Positions 35,753 through 44,612 of a stretch of 64,000 nt of DNA are shown in pieces; position 1 is the stretch's first letter; every line of letters begins with the position of its first letter. The notes beneath the pieces are model-generated. The model did not search any database, was not told the DNA's origin, and saw nothing but the letters and a program-made list of their open reading frames with translations. Source of the stretch: Stagnihabitans sp038231395 (GTDB lineage: Bacteria > Pseudomonadota > Alphaproteobacteria > Rhodobacterales > Rhodobacteraceae). Location of the stretch: the NCBI GenBank assembly GCA_038231395.1, contig JBBRLL010000006.1, forward strand, positions 44,971 through 108,970, in the 5' to 3' direction. Both the position numbers and the translations under genes were made by a program.

Positions 35753-36304
35753 ATGTCGCAAGCGTCGAGCAGGCGATGCCGATTAATGGGTCGTCTTGCA
35801 ATCATTGCGTTGCTGTTTCTGGCGCAGGCACTCTGCGCCATTCTGTTTATCTCTGACATTTTTTCGTCACTGTTTGGGTTCGAGGCGGTTCCGCTGTCGT
35901 GGGAGATGCGGGAGCTTCTGGAAATCAGCGCCGCCCTTGGCCTGATCCTTGGTGCCGTTTTGGGCGGGCTTGCGATGCGCCGCGTGATTTTGGACCGCAA
36001 CAGTGCACAAGAACGCTTGCGCCGCGCCTCGGGCGCGTTTCTTGACCTGCTGGAAGAACGCTTCACCGAATGGAGCCTGACCCCGGCAGAGCGTGACGTG
36101 GCCCTGTTTGCCATCAAGGGCATGTCGACGGCAGAGATTGCGGTGCTGCGCACGACATCCGAAGGCACGGTGAAAGCGCAGACCAACGCAATTTACCGCA
36201 AGGCCGGGGTGTCGGGCCGCAGCCAACTGCTCAGCCTGTTCATTGATGATCTGATGCGTGATGACACCGGAGCGATTCGCGGAAACTCCGTCAATGCTGC
36301 CTGA
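35753..36304 (+). CDS. Membrane-anchored LuxR-type regulator
   Basis: A 183-residue protein. Two hydrophobic segments are at about residues 13-35 (LAIIALLFLAQALCAILFIS) and 57-75 (ISAALGLILGAVLGGLAM). A cytoplasmic LuxR C-terminal HTH follows (SLTPAERDVALFAIKGMSTA, EIAVLRTTSEGTVKAQTNAI). There is no receiver domain, so it would sense through its membrane part. The start is uncertain: 35753 or an ATG at 35786. It lies 52 nt after the PepSY-like gene B and before a VPLPA-CTERM gene. Confidence 0.85.
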   Translation: MSQASSRRCRLMGRLAIIALLFLAQALCAILFISDIFSSLFGFEAVPLSWEMRELLEISAALGLILGAVLGGLAMRRVILDRNSAQERLRRASGAFLDLLEERFTEWSLTPAERDVALFAIKGMSTAEIAVLRTTSEGTVKAQTNAIYRKAGVSGRSQLLSLFIDDLMRDDTGAIRGNSVNAA

Positions 36305-36519
36305 ATTTTACCTCAATCTTCTTATTTTCACCTTAATTATTCCTTAATATCTTGGATCGGCCCGGGAATATCACGATATGGCGTGTAGGCTGTTGCCGGG
36401 TTGGAAACGCGTGCGGCAATTTCTATTTTAATTTGACTTCTCCGTAAAACCAGACGAAGGCTAAGAATTGGTTGGGGCGGAACAGGCTCTCAGAGGCCTA
36501 CAAGGCAAGGAAATATAAC

Positions 36520-37116
36520 ATGCGGAAGTCTTGGCTTTCTCTCGGGGCGCTTGTGGCGGCGGCGATGTTCGCAACTGCTTCCGGTGCCACCGTTGTTCAT
36601 GACGATGCTGGCACGGCAGGATCTGGCCCGCTGCGGGGCGTTGGAACTGTCACGTCCTTCTTTCAGTCCACTGGCGGCACCGGCACTATTGCGTTCGACC
36701 TTTTCGGCCGGTTGAGCCTTGATGGCGATGGTTACTACAAAGACGTGTTCACGGTTGCGTTGAACGGTCTGAACGTGTTCTCCGGCACTTGGGACATGGG
36801 TGGTGGTGGCGCCAACGTGATCTACAGCAACCTGCTTGGCTGGACTGTCAATTCCCATTCCAACGGGTTTTTTGCAGGTGGCAACACCAACGTGACGGGT
36901 CTGGCGACGCTGCTGGCTGGCACCAACACGTTCTCGGTCACTCTGGATTCGCCCGGCGGCAGCTTCGCCGGTCCGCAATCTTCCGACGACGAATCCTGGG
37001 CGCTGAACAATGTGAACATCGCTCCGGCAGCCGTGCCGCTGCCCGCCAGCTTCCCGCTTTTGGCGCTTGGCTTGGCTGGAATGGGCATTGCAGCGGCGCG
37101 CCGCAAAAAGGCCTGA
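36520..37116 (+). CDS. VPLPA-CTERM sorting-domain exported protein
   Basis: A 198-residue protein. The signal peptide is MRKSWLSLGALVAAAMFATA-SG. The C-terminal sorting tail is APAAVPLPASFPLLALGLAG followed by a basic end RRKKA. The middle is Gly/Asn-rich and beta-prone (GGTGTIAFDLFGRLSLDGDG). AAGGAA precedes the ATG. The upstream 200 bp is strikingly AT-rich for this genome and is probably a promoter region. Confidence 0.9.
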   Translation: MRKSWLSLGALVAAAMFATASGATVVHDDAGTAGSGPLRGVGTVTSFFQSTGGTGTIAFDLFGRLSLDGDGYYKDVFTVALNGLNVFSGTWDMGGGGANVIYSNLLGWTVNSHSNGFFAGGNTNVTGLATLLAGTNTFSVTLDSPGGSFAGPQSSDDESWALNNVNIAPAAVPLPASFPLLALGLAGMGIAAARRKKA

Positions 37117-37134
37117 TCACCCCGGATCGGACCC

Positions 37135-37166
37135 AAGGCAGCCTCCTGACCGGGCGGCTGCCTTTA
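37135..37166 (+). terminator. Terminator after the VPLPA-CTERM gene
   Basis: AAGGCAGCC (37135-37143) and GGCTGCCTT (37156-37164) form a 9-bp stem followed by TAGTCTTG. It lies between two convergent genes, overlapping the DUF2237 stop codon. Confidence 0.7.
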
Positions 37167-37535
37167 GTCTTGCGCGCTCCGCTCCTGCAAAACCTCCAGC
37201 GACACCACGTCCAGCGTCCGCCGATGGGTTGCGGCCAGATTGACCTGAGGTGCTGCCCCTTCGTGATGCGCCTGCAAGAACCGCTCGGCGCACAGACACC
37301 AGCGATCCCCCGGCTTCAGGCCGGCAAAGCCATAGTCCGGGCGCGGCGTTGACAGGTCATTGCCAAGGTATTTCGACATCGCCAGAAATTCAGCCGTCAT
37401 CACCGCGCAGACCGTATGTTTGCCGCGATCTTCCGGCCCGGTGTCACAGCAGCCATTGCGGTAAAAGCCGGTGAGGGGCTGGGTCGAGCATGTCTCAAGC
37501 GGTTGCCCCAGCACGTTGAGGGAGGGTTCCTTCAT
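37164..37535 (-). CDS. DUF2237 family protein
   Basis: A 123-residue protein. The family signature is complete: NVLGQPLETCSTQPLTGFYR, NGCCDTGPEDRGKHTVCAVM, GNDLSTPRPDYGFAGLKPGD and RWCLCAERFLQA. Six conserved cysteines suggest metal binding. Function unknown. Confidence 0.92.
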   Translation of the reverse strand: MKEPSLNVLGQPLETCSTQPLTGFYRNGCCDTGPEDRGKHTVCAVMTAEFLAMSKYLGNDLSTPRPDYGFAGLKPGDRWCLCAERFLQAHHEGAAPQVNLAATHRRTLDVVSLEVLQERSAQD

Positions 37536-38082
37536 GGCAGCGCGGGTCCTTTGTTGCCTACCGTAGCACTTTGCGATGCCGGTACGCCCAAGGTCAACAG
37601 GCCGTCTTGCCGCACAGAGCTGCGATTATGTGTGCAAAAGTGCAGAACCGGGAATGCTGCCGCTTTGAATACGACCGAACGGACGCGACGGTGTTGCCCA
37701 TCGACATAGCGCGCCGCATGCCGGCCGGGTTCTGAGCGTACTCTGCGGTCTTCGCCACCCTTGCCGCGCCCGTTTGGCAAGAGTCGCCCACGGATGTGAG
37801 CATTCCGGAACGCCACAAAAAGGCTTTGGGATCTGCATTCAGGATTGCAAGGTCACAGTTCAGGTGCTTTGCGTCCTTCTGGTTGTCCTGTTCGGCCTTC
37901 AGCCGAAGGGTTGATTTCACCCATTCCCCTTTACCGCTGGCTTGGCGCTTTCTATAAGGTCGCCATGAGGTGGATATTCGTGATCATCGCCCGAATTATC
38001 GGCCCGGCGTCCTGAGATCAGGCGCCGGGACATTGGCATTTTGCCGCCCCTTTTCCCGATACAACGTTCAAGGACCGCCCCG
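37536..38082. other. 547-bp gap upstream of ileS
   Basis: I see no supported gene. A minus-strand frame of 108 codons (37594-37920) and a 94-codon frame (37532-37816) overlap each other without family similarity. The 60 bp before ileS should hold its promoter; AAGGA at 38070-38074 is its ribosome binding site. Confidence 0.5.
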
Positions 38083-41076
38083 ATGTGCGCCGACACGCCT
38101 TCTGCCCCCAATGCCGCCCCTGACTACCGCGATACCGTTTTCCTGCCCGAGACGGATTTCCCCATGCGCGCCGGCCTGCCGCAGCGCGAGCCGGAGTGGC
38201 TGGCCCGGTGGGAGCGGATTGGCGTCTATGACCGTCTGCGGGAAAAGGCTGGCCCGGACGGTCAAAAGCGTCAGGCTTTCACCCTCCACGACGGCCCGCC
38301 TTATGCCAACGGCCACCTCCATATCGGCCACGCGCTGAACAAGGTGCTGAAGGACATGGTCGTCCGCAGCCAGCAGATGATGGGCAAAGACGCCCGCTAT
38401 GTGCCCGGCTGGGACTGCCACGGGTTGCCCATCGAGTGGAAGATCGAGGAGCAATACCGCGCAAACGGTCTGAACAAGGATGACGTGGACGTGGTGGCCT
38501 TCCGTCAGGAATGCCGCAAATTCGCCGAAGGCTGGATCGACATCCAGCGGGAGGAGTTCAAGCGCCTTGGCGTCACCGGCAACTGGGCTAACCCCTACCT
38601 CACCATGAACTACCACGCCGAGGCCGTCATCGCTGACGAATTCATGAAGTTCCTGATGAATGGCAGCCTCTATCAAGGCTCCAAACCCGTCATGTGGAGC
38701 CCCGTCGAAAAAACCGCCCTCGCTGAAGCCGAGGTCGAATACCACGACCTGACCAGCCACACGATCTGGGTGCGGTTTAAGGTGGTTGCTACCGAAACCG
38801 CCGACGTTGGCCGGGTACCGGGAAGCGCGTATCACGACAACGGCGCAGTTCTGCCGGGCGATCATCTTTTTGCCTCCAGCGTTGTCATCTGGACTACGAC
38901 ACCTTGGACGATCCCTCAGAACCGCGCGGTCTCATTTAATCCGACGATTTCCTACGGCCTCTACTCGATTGATGAACCCAAGGAAGGCAGCAGCGCAAAA
39001 CCGTTCGAAAGACTGGTTTTGGCAGACAAACTTGCTGACCAAGTGTTTGCCGCTGCAAAGGTGGGTACATTCACGCGACTTCGGACTGTGTATTCCGAAG
39101 AGTTGAACAATGTTACTCTCGCCCACCCCTATCGCGGCATCGAAGGCGGAAATGGCGAATGGGACTTCAACGTCCCCCTGCTCCCCGGCGATCACGTCAC
39201 CGATGACGCGGGCACCGGGTTTGTCCACACCGCCCCCAGCCACGGCGATGACGACTACCAGATGGGCCTGAAATTCCAGCTTCCGATGACCTATAACGTC
39301 GAGGCGGATGGCAGCTACCGACGCGACCTGCCGGTGTTTGGCGGGCAGGCGATCCTGACGCCGGACGGCAAGGAAGGTCCGGCCAATGTCAGCAATATCA
39401 AGGCGCTGGCAGCACAGGGTGCTTTGTTCGCCAAGGGCAAGCTGAAGCATTCCTACCCGCATAGCTGGCGCTCCAAGGCTCCGCTGATCTACCGCAACAC
39501 CCCGCAGTGGTTTGTGGCGATTGACAAATCACTGGACGACGGGCTTGGCACCTACGGCGATACAATCCGCAAGCGGGCGCTCAATTCGATCAACCAACTG
39601 GTGACATGGACGCCGCAGACCGGGCGCAACCGCCTGCACGCGATGATCGAAGCGCGGCCCGATTGGGTGCTGTCGCGCCAGCGCGCCTGGGGTGTGCCGC
39701 TGACCTGCTTCACCAAGGTTGGGGCCAAGCCGACTGACGCCGACTTCCTGCTGCGCAACCACGACGTCAACGCCCGCGTGCGTGAGGCGTTTGAGGCGGA
39801 CGGTGCGGATGTCTGGTACAAGGACGGCTTCAAGGAACAGATGCTGCACGGCATCGTGGATCCTGCGGCCTATACCCAGATTTTTGACGTGCTGGACGTT
39901 TGGTTCGACAGTGGCTCGACCCACGCCTTCGTTTTGCGTGACCGGGCGGACGGCTCCGCCGACGGCATTGCGGATTTGTACCTTGAAGGCACTGATCAGC
40001 ATCGCGGCTGGTTCCACTCCTCCATGCTGCAAGCCTGCGGCACCATGGGGCGTGCGCCTTACCGAGGCGTTTTGACCCACGGCTTCACGCTGGATGAAAA
40101 GGGCATGAAGATGTCCAAGTCGCTCGGCAATACCACCGCCCCGCAAACCGTGATCGACGAATATGGTGCGGATATCCTGCGGCTGTGGGTGGCGCAGTCC
40201 GACTACACGATTGACCTGCGGATTGGTAAAGAAATCCTGAAAGGCGTGGCCGACAGCTACCGCCGCCTGCGCAACACCATGCGCTTTCTTCTGGGCAACC
40301 TGAAGGACTTCACCGAGGCCGAACGCGTGCCCCATGCCGACATGCCGGAGCTGGAGCGTTGGGTCCTGCACCGCCTGGCGGAACTGGATACCGAGGTCCG
40401 CGACGGCTATGCCAAGTACGACTTTCAGGGCGTCTTCCAAAAGCTGTTCACCTTCGCCACCACCGACCTGTCAGCCGTCTATTTCGACATCCGCAAGGAC
40501 AGTCTGTATTGCGACGCGCCCACCGCCCTGACCCGGCGGTCGGCCCGCACCGTGCTGGACATCGTATTCCACCGCCTGACCACATGGCTGGCCCCGATCC
40601 TCGTCTTCACGATGGAAGAGGTCTGGCTGTGCCGCTATCCCGGTGAAGAAAGCTCGCTCCACCTGCAAGACATGCCGGAAACCCCGAAAGCGTGGCTGAA
40701 CCCCGCGCTGGCCACGAAGTGGGAGGGCATCCGCGCCGCCCGCCGTGTGGTGACCGGCGCATTGGAGGTGCAGCGCACCGCAAAAGTCATCGGAGCGTCC
40801 CTTGAAGCCGCCCCGGTCGTCTATATTGACAACTCCGGCTCTCTAGGTGGCATGACCGCCGACCAGTTTGCCGAGGTTTGCATCACATCGACTGTTTCGA
40901 TTTCAATGGAATCCGTCCCTGAAGCCGCATTTTTCTTGCCAGATGTCATCGGTATCGCCGTCGACTTCGAACGAGCGCAAGGCCAGAAATGCCAACGCTG
41001 CTGGAAGGTCTTGCCCGACGTGGGCAGCCATTCCCACCCCGGCACCTGCCAGCGGTGCAACGATGCTTTAGGGTAG
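38083..41076 (+). CDS. ileS: Isoleucyl-tRNA synthetase
   Basis: A 997-residue class I synthetase. The HIGH motif is in NGHLHIGHALNKVL and KMSKS in GMKMSKSLGNTT. The CP1 editing domain contains WTTTPWTIPQNRAVSF. The C-terminal zinc finger is CQRCWKVLPDVGSHSHPGTC with QRCN. I chose the ATG at 38083 after AAGGA. Parts of the editing domain (38785-39125) and the C-terminal region (40790-40990) use codons unlike the rest of the gene. The stop codon lies in a dispersed palindrome. Confidence 0.97.
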   Translation: MCADTPSAPNAAPDYRDTVFLPETDFPMRAGLPQREPEWLARWERIGVYDRLREKAGPDGQKRQAFTLHDGPPYANGHLHIGHALNKVLKDMVVRSQQMMGKDARYVPGWDCHGLPIEWKIEEQYRANGLNKDDVDVVAFRQECRKFAEGWIDIQREEFKRLGVTGNWANPYLTMNYHAEAVIADEFMKFLMNGSLYQGSKPVMWSPVEKTALAEAEVEYHDLTSHTIWVRFKVVATETADVGRVPGSAYHDNGAVLPGDHLFASSVVIWTTTPWTIPQNRAVSFNPTISYGLYSIDEPKEGSSAKPFERLVLADKLADQVFAAAKVGTFTRLRTVYSEELNNVTLAHPYRGIEGGNGEWDFNVPLLPGDHVTDDAGTGFVHTAPSHGDDDYQMGLKFQLPMTYNVEADGSYRRDLPVFGGQAILTPDGKEGPANVSNIKALAAQGALFAKGKLKHSYPHSWRSKAPLIYRNTPQWFVAIDKSLDDGLGTYGDTIRKRALNSINQLVTWTPQTGRNRLHAMIEARPDWVLSRQRAWGVPLTCFTKVGAKPTDADFLLRNHDVNARVREAFEADGADVWYKDGFKEQMLHGIVDPAAYTQIFDVLDVWFDSGSTHAFVLRDRADGSADGIADLYLEGTDQHRGWFHSSMLQACGTMGRAPYRGVLTHGFTLDEKGMKMSKSLGNTTAPQTVIDEYGADILRLWVAQSDYTIDLRIGKEILKGVADSYRRLRNTMRFLLGNLKDFTEAERVPHADMPELERWVLHRLAELDTEVRDGYAKYDFQGVFQKLFTFATTDLSAVYFDIRKDSLYCDAPTALTRRSARTVLDIVFHRLTTWLAPILVFTMEEVWLCRYPGEESSLHLQDMPETPKAWLNPALATKWEGIRAARRVVTGALEVQRTAKVIGASLEAAPVVYIDNSGSLGGMTADQFAEVCITSTVSISMESVPEAAFFLPDVIGIAVDFERAQGQKCQRCWKVLPDVGSHSHPGTCQRCNDALG

Positions 41077-41098
41077 GATGGGCAATCCTGCCCATCTT
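41072..41098. repeat. Dispersed palindrome, copy 4, spanning ileS stop and ogt start
   Basis: GATGGGCA (41077-41084), ATCC, TGCCCATC (41089-41096), preceded by GGTAG and followed by TT. The TAG is the ileS stop (41074-41076), and the ATG at 41078 is the ogt start. Orientation is opposite to the other four copies relative to the upstream gene. Confidence 0.9.
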
Positions 41099-41542
41099 GC
41101 GGGAACTGTCATCACCCCGCTCGGCCCCCTGTCGGTGACGGAGGAGGCCGGGCGGATCACCAGGCTGGACTGGCGGGTGATTGACGGCGAACCCTCCACC
41201 CTGATCATTGAAGCGCTCAACCAACTTGCCGCCTATTTCGACCACCGCCTGACCCAATTCGACTTGCCGCTGGCCTATGGTGACGGATTGCAGGGGAAGG
41301 TTGGTTTGGCGATGACAGCAATCCCCTTCGGCCAAACCCTGACCTATGGCGACATCGCCCGCACCTTGCAAACCCCGGCCCAATCCGTAGGGCAAGCCTG
41401 CGGTGCCAATCCCATTCCCATCATCATCCCCTGTCACCGGGTGCTGGGTGCCAAAACCCTTGGTGGTTTTTCGGCCAAGGGCGGCGTGGAGACGAAGGTC
41501 TGGCTTCTGCGCCATGAGGGCGCTGCGGGTCTGTTGATCTGA
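41078..41542 (+). CDS. ogt: Methylated-DNA-protein cysteine methyltransferase
   Basis: A 154-residue DNA repair protein. It transfers the methyl group from O6-methylguanine to its own Cys in the motif IIIPCHRVLG; the HTH-like segment TYGDIARTLQTPAQSVGQAC precedes it. The first nine residues (MGNPAHLAG) are encoded by the palindrome. No other start lies before the conserved TPLGPLSV strand. It starts 2 nt after the ileS stop, so it depends on reinitiation or coupling. Confidence 0.95.
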   Translation: MGNPAHLAGTVITPLGPLSVTEEAGRITRLDWRVIDGEPSTLIIEALNQLAAYFDHRLTQFDLPLAYGDGLQGKVGLAMTAIPFGQTLTYGDIARTLQTPAQSVGQACGANPIPIIIPCHRVLGAKTLGGFSAKGGVETKVWLLRHEGAAGLLI

Positions 41543-41645
41543 TAGCGGTAACAAAGGGTCACAAAAGGTGACGCAGGGCGACAGCCCTGACCCTTTCGCC
41601 GTCAGCACCCGCCCGCTATCAGGGCCGAAAAGGACAGGAGCCATC

Positions 41646-42839
41646 ATGGACAGGCAATCAGCCTTGCGCGGAGGTTGGGCGGTGGCGGCGTTCTTTCTGG
41701 TGAACGGTTTCATCATGGGTGCCTGGGCCCCGCAGATTCCCCTGATGTTGCCGCGCCTTGGCATCGGTTCTGCTGTCATGGGCCTGTTGATTCTGGCGAT
41801 TGGCGTCGGGGCGGTCGGTGCGATGCTGTTTGCGGGCAAACTCATCGCCGCCTACGGATCGCGCCGGGTCAGCGTTGCCTTTGCTTTGCTTTTTGTGCCC
41901 ACCTTTCCGATGATCGTCATGGGCCAATCGTTCTGGGCCGTGGTGCCCGCCCTGGTGGCGTTTGGTGCGTTCGGCGGCTGCATGGACGTGGCGATGAACG
42001 CCAATTCGGTCGCGGTGGAGCGGGCCCTGGGCCGGGCCATCATGTCCTCCTCGCACGGATTCTGGAGCGTTGGCGGCTTTTTGGGCGGGGCCTTAGGCGG
42101 GCGGGTGATCGAGACGTTTTCAGCGCAAACCGAAGCGATAGCCACAGCGCTGATCTCGGCGGTAATCGTGCTGGTGGCCGCACCGTTCCTCGCGAACGAT
42201 CCGCCCCATGTCACCGAAGATGGAGCCAGGCCGCAGGCAACCATGTTCCCAAACGTGCCGATCCTGTACCTTTTGGGCGCGATGGCGTTGTCCGTGATGA
42301 TGTCGGAAGGCGCGGTTCTGGACTGGGCGGCGCTTTATCTGCATCAGGAACTCGGCTCCGGCTTTGCCCGCGCCGGGCTGGCGTTTGGCTTCTTCTCCGG
42401 GGCGATGGCGGTGATGCGGTTTTTGGGTGATGCGGTGCGCAACCGCTTTGGCGCAGTGGCCACTTTGCAGATTTCCGGCCTGATCGGCGCGGTTGGCCTG
42501 ATTGCCGGAGCCTTTGCGCCCAATGATATGGTGGCCATCGCAGGCTTTGGTTTCGCGGGTCTGGGCGTCGCCAATATGGTGCCGATCCTGTTTTCAGCCG
42601 CCGGAAACTGTCCCGGCATCAGCCCCGGAGCGGGCATCGCCACCGTCACCATGATCGGCTATTCGGGAATTCTGGTCGCGCCCTCTGCCATTGGCTATAT
42701 CGCCCAACACGCTGGATTTCGGTTCACCTATGCGGGCGTGGCGGTCTTGCTGGCGGTGGTGGCAGCTTTGGCAGGTCGGGCAAAGGCGGCGGACGGGGTG
42801 AAAAGCCCGGCCCTCACCCTACCGGTTGACAGCGTCTAA
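41646..42839 (+). CDS. MFS transporter
   Basis: A 397-residue major facilitator with about 12 hydrophobic spans. It has the segment GAWAPQIPLMLPRLGI and the loop AYGSRRVSVAFALLF between helices 2 and 3. It resembles the YbjJ/fucose-permease-like group. AGGAG precedes the ATG. Substrate unknown. Its stop codon overlaps the convergent ruvB stop. Confidence 0.9.
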   Translation: MDRQSALRGGWAVAAFFLVNGFIMGAWAPQIPLMLPRLGIGSAVMGLLILAIGVGAVGAMLFAGKLIAAYGSRRVSVAFALLFVPTFPMIVMGQSFWAVVPALVAFGAFGGCMDVAMNANSVAVERALGRAIMSSSHGFWSVGGFLGGALGGRVIETFSAQTEAIATALISAVIVLVAAPFLANDPPHVTEDGARPQATMFPNVPILYLLGAMALSVMMSEGAVLDWAALYLHQELGSGFARAGLAFGFFSGAMAVMRFLGDAVRNRFGAVATLQISGLIGAVGLIAGAFAPNDMVAIAGFGFAGLGVANMVPILFSAAGNCPGISPGAGIATVTMIGYSGILVAPSAIGYIAQHAGFRFTYAGVAVLLAVVAALAGRAKAADGVKSPALTLPVDSV

Positions 42840-43861
42840 CCCTCAAACAAGTCTTGCTGACCGGGAGGTCGCGGGGCGTCCAACCCAAGGTGGCGCCACG
42901 CCTTCTGGCCCAACATCCGCCCGCGCGGCGTGCGCAGGATCAGACCTTGTTGCAAAAGGAAGGGTTCGATCACCTCTTCAATCGCGTCGCGCGCCTCTGA
43001 CAAAGCCGCCGCGATGGTTTCCACCCCGACCGGACCGCCGCCGTAATGCTCGGCCAACAGGTTAAGGTAGCGGCGGTCGTTGCCGTCCAGCCCCAGATGA
43101 TCCACGCCCAACCGGGTCAGGGCGTTGTCGGCAATCGCCTGCGTCAGCCGCCCGTCACCCTCCACCGTCACAAAATCCACCACCCGGCGCAGCAAACGCC
43201 CGGCAATACGCGGGGTGCCGCGGGCGCGCCGGGCGATTTCCCGCGTACCCGCCGGGTCGGTCGCCATCCCCAGAAGCCGGGCAGCGCGGGTGACGATCAG
43301 GTCAAGCTCCTCCTCGGTGTAGAACTCCAGCCGGGTTGGAATACCGAAGCGGTCGCGCAAGGGCGTGGTCAAAAGGCCAAGGCGCGTGGTGGCCCCGACC
43401 AGCGTGAAGGGCTGAAGCTCGATCCGCACCGTGCGGGCGGCGGGGCCTTCGCCAATCACCAGATCCAGCGCGAAATCCTCCAGTGCCGGATAAAGCACCT
43501 CTTCGACGATGGGCGACAGCCGGTGAATTTCGTCGATGAACAGCACGTCGCGCGGTTCAAGGTTGGTCAAGATCGCCGCCAGATCGCCGGGTTTGGCCAG
43601 AACCGGACCAGAGGTCATCCGGAACCCCACCCCCAATTCCCGCGCCATAATCTGCGCAAGGGTGGTTTTGCCCAGACCCGGAGGGCCGTGAAACAGCGTG
43701 TGATCCATCGCCTCGCCGCGCTGCTTGGCGCTTTGGATGAAGATGCGCAGATTGGCACGCGCCTCGGCCTGACCCACGAAGTCGTCCAGCGATTGCGGCC
43801 GCAAAGCGCGGTCCATGTCCTGCGGCTGCTTTTCGGGTGCAACGGTGCGGTCGGATGTCAT
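42836..43861 (-). CDS. ruvB: Holliday junction helicase RuvB
   Basis: A 341-residue AAA+ motor that drives branch migration with RuvA. It has FHGPPGLGKTTLAQIMARE (Walker A), VLFIDEIHRLS (Walker B), GATTRLGLLTTPLRDRFG (sensor I), and the winged-helix C-terminus ending PRGRMLGQKAW. It lies 14 nt after ruvA. Last gene of ruvCAB. Confidence 0.98.
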   Translation of the reverse strand: MTSDRTVAPEKQPQDMDRALRPQSLDDFVGQAEARANLRIFIQSAKQRGEAMDHTLFHGPPGLGKTTLAQIMARELGVGFRMTSGPVLAKPGDLAAILTNLEPRDVLFIDEIHRLSPIVEEVLYPALEDFALDLVIGEGPAARTVRIELQPFTLVGATTRLGLLTTPLRDRFGIPTRLEFYTEEELDLIVTRAARLLGMATDPAGTREIARRARGTPRIAGRLLRRVVDFVTVEGDGRLTQAIADNALTRLGVDHLGLDGNDRRYLNLLAEHYGGGPVGVETIAAALSEARDAIEEVIEPFLLQQGLILRTPRGRMLGQKAWRHLGLDAPRPPGQQDLFEG

Positions 43862-43875
43862 TTACGACCTGCCAT

Positions 43876-44553
43876 TCAATTCGGAGCCAGACGTTTCAGA
43901 CTGGCCCGGATCAGGGAGGCGGTGTCAGCCTCTGGCTGTTCGGCGGAAATCGTCATCACGGCCTGCGCCGCCTCGGACTGGCTGTAGCCAAGGTTGACCA
44001 GGGCCGACAGGGCATCGGCGCTGAAGATGGCACGGGTGTTGGGCGGTGGAGGCGGGGCAGGGGCGCGGCGTTTGGTGGCGGTCGCGGCCTCAACCACCTC
44101 AAACGGCACGGCAGTGGCGGCGGCGGGCATGGTGCCGCCCAAGGTCATCATGCCGGGGGCCTTCGACTTCAGCTCCAGTATGATGCGTTGTGCCAGCTTT
44201 GGCCCGACGCCTTGTGCCGCCTGAATCGAGCGTGCATCGCCAAGCGCAATCGCGCGCGCCACACCCTCGGCCCCCAAAGCGCCCAGGATCGACATCGAGG
44301 CTTTGGCGCCAACCCCTTGAACCGTCATCAGAAGCTTGTGCCATTCGCGGTCAAACAGGGTCAGAAAGCCGAACAGTTGCAACAGGTCTTCGCGCACCAG
44401 AAGATCGGTATAGAGCGCCGCTGCCTCACCCGCCGGAGGCAGGCTGGCAAGGGTGCGGTCGTTGACGTGGATGATGTAGCCGACGCCGCGCACGTCCAGC
44501 AAAACCTGATCCAGACCCTTCCAGTCGATCACGCCGGACAGCTTACCGATCAT
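43876..44553 (-). CDS. ruvA: Holliday junction subunit RuvA
   Basis: A 225-residue tetramer subunit. It has the N-terminal OB fold (MIGKLSGVIDWKGLDQVLLD), two helix-hairpin-helix motifs (VQGVGAKASMSILGALG; GVGPKLAQRIILELKSK), a linker, and the C-terminal domain III (LSALVNLGYSQSEAAQAVMT). Acts with RuvB and RuvC. Confidence 0.97.
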   Translation of the reverse strand: MIGKLSGVIDWKGLDQVLLDVRGVGYIIHVNDRTLASLPPAGEAAALYTDLLVREDLLQLFGFLTLFDREWHKLLMTVQGVGAKASMSILGALGAEGVARAIALGDARSIQAAQGVGPKLAQRIILELKSKAPGMMTLGGTMPAAATAVPFEVVEAATATKRRAPAPPPPPNTRAIFSADALSALVNLGYSQSEAAQAVMTISAEQPEADTASLIRASLKRLAPN

Positions 44554-44612
44554 CGCAGCGCCTTCCCAAAGCTAAACCCCACTCCCGGACCACAGCCTGT
44601 CCCAAACCGTCC

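Noticed and set aside
37594..37920. 108-codon minus-strand frame upstream of ileS
   Set aside because: No recognisable domain, no good start signal, and a second frame of similar length overlaps it.
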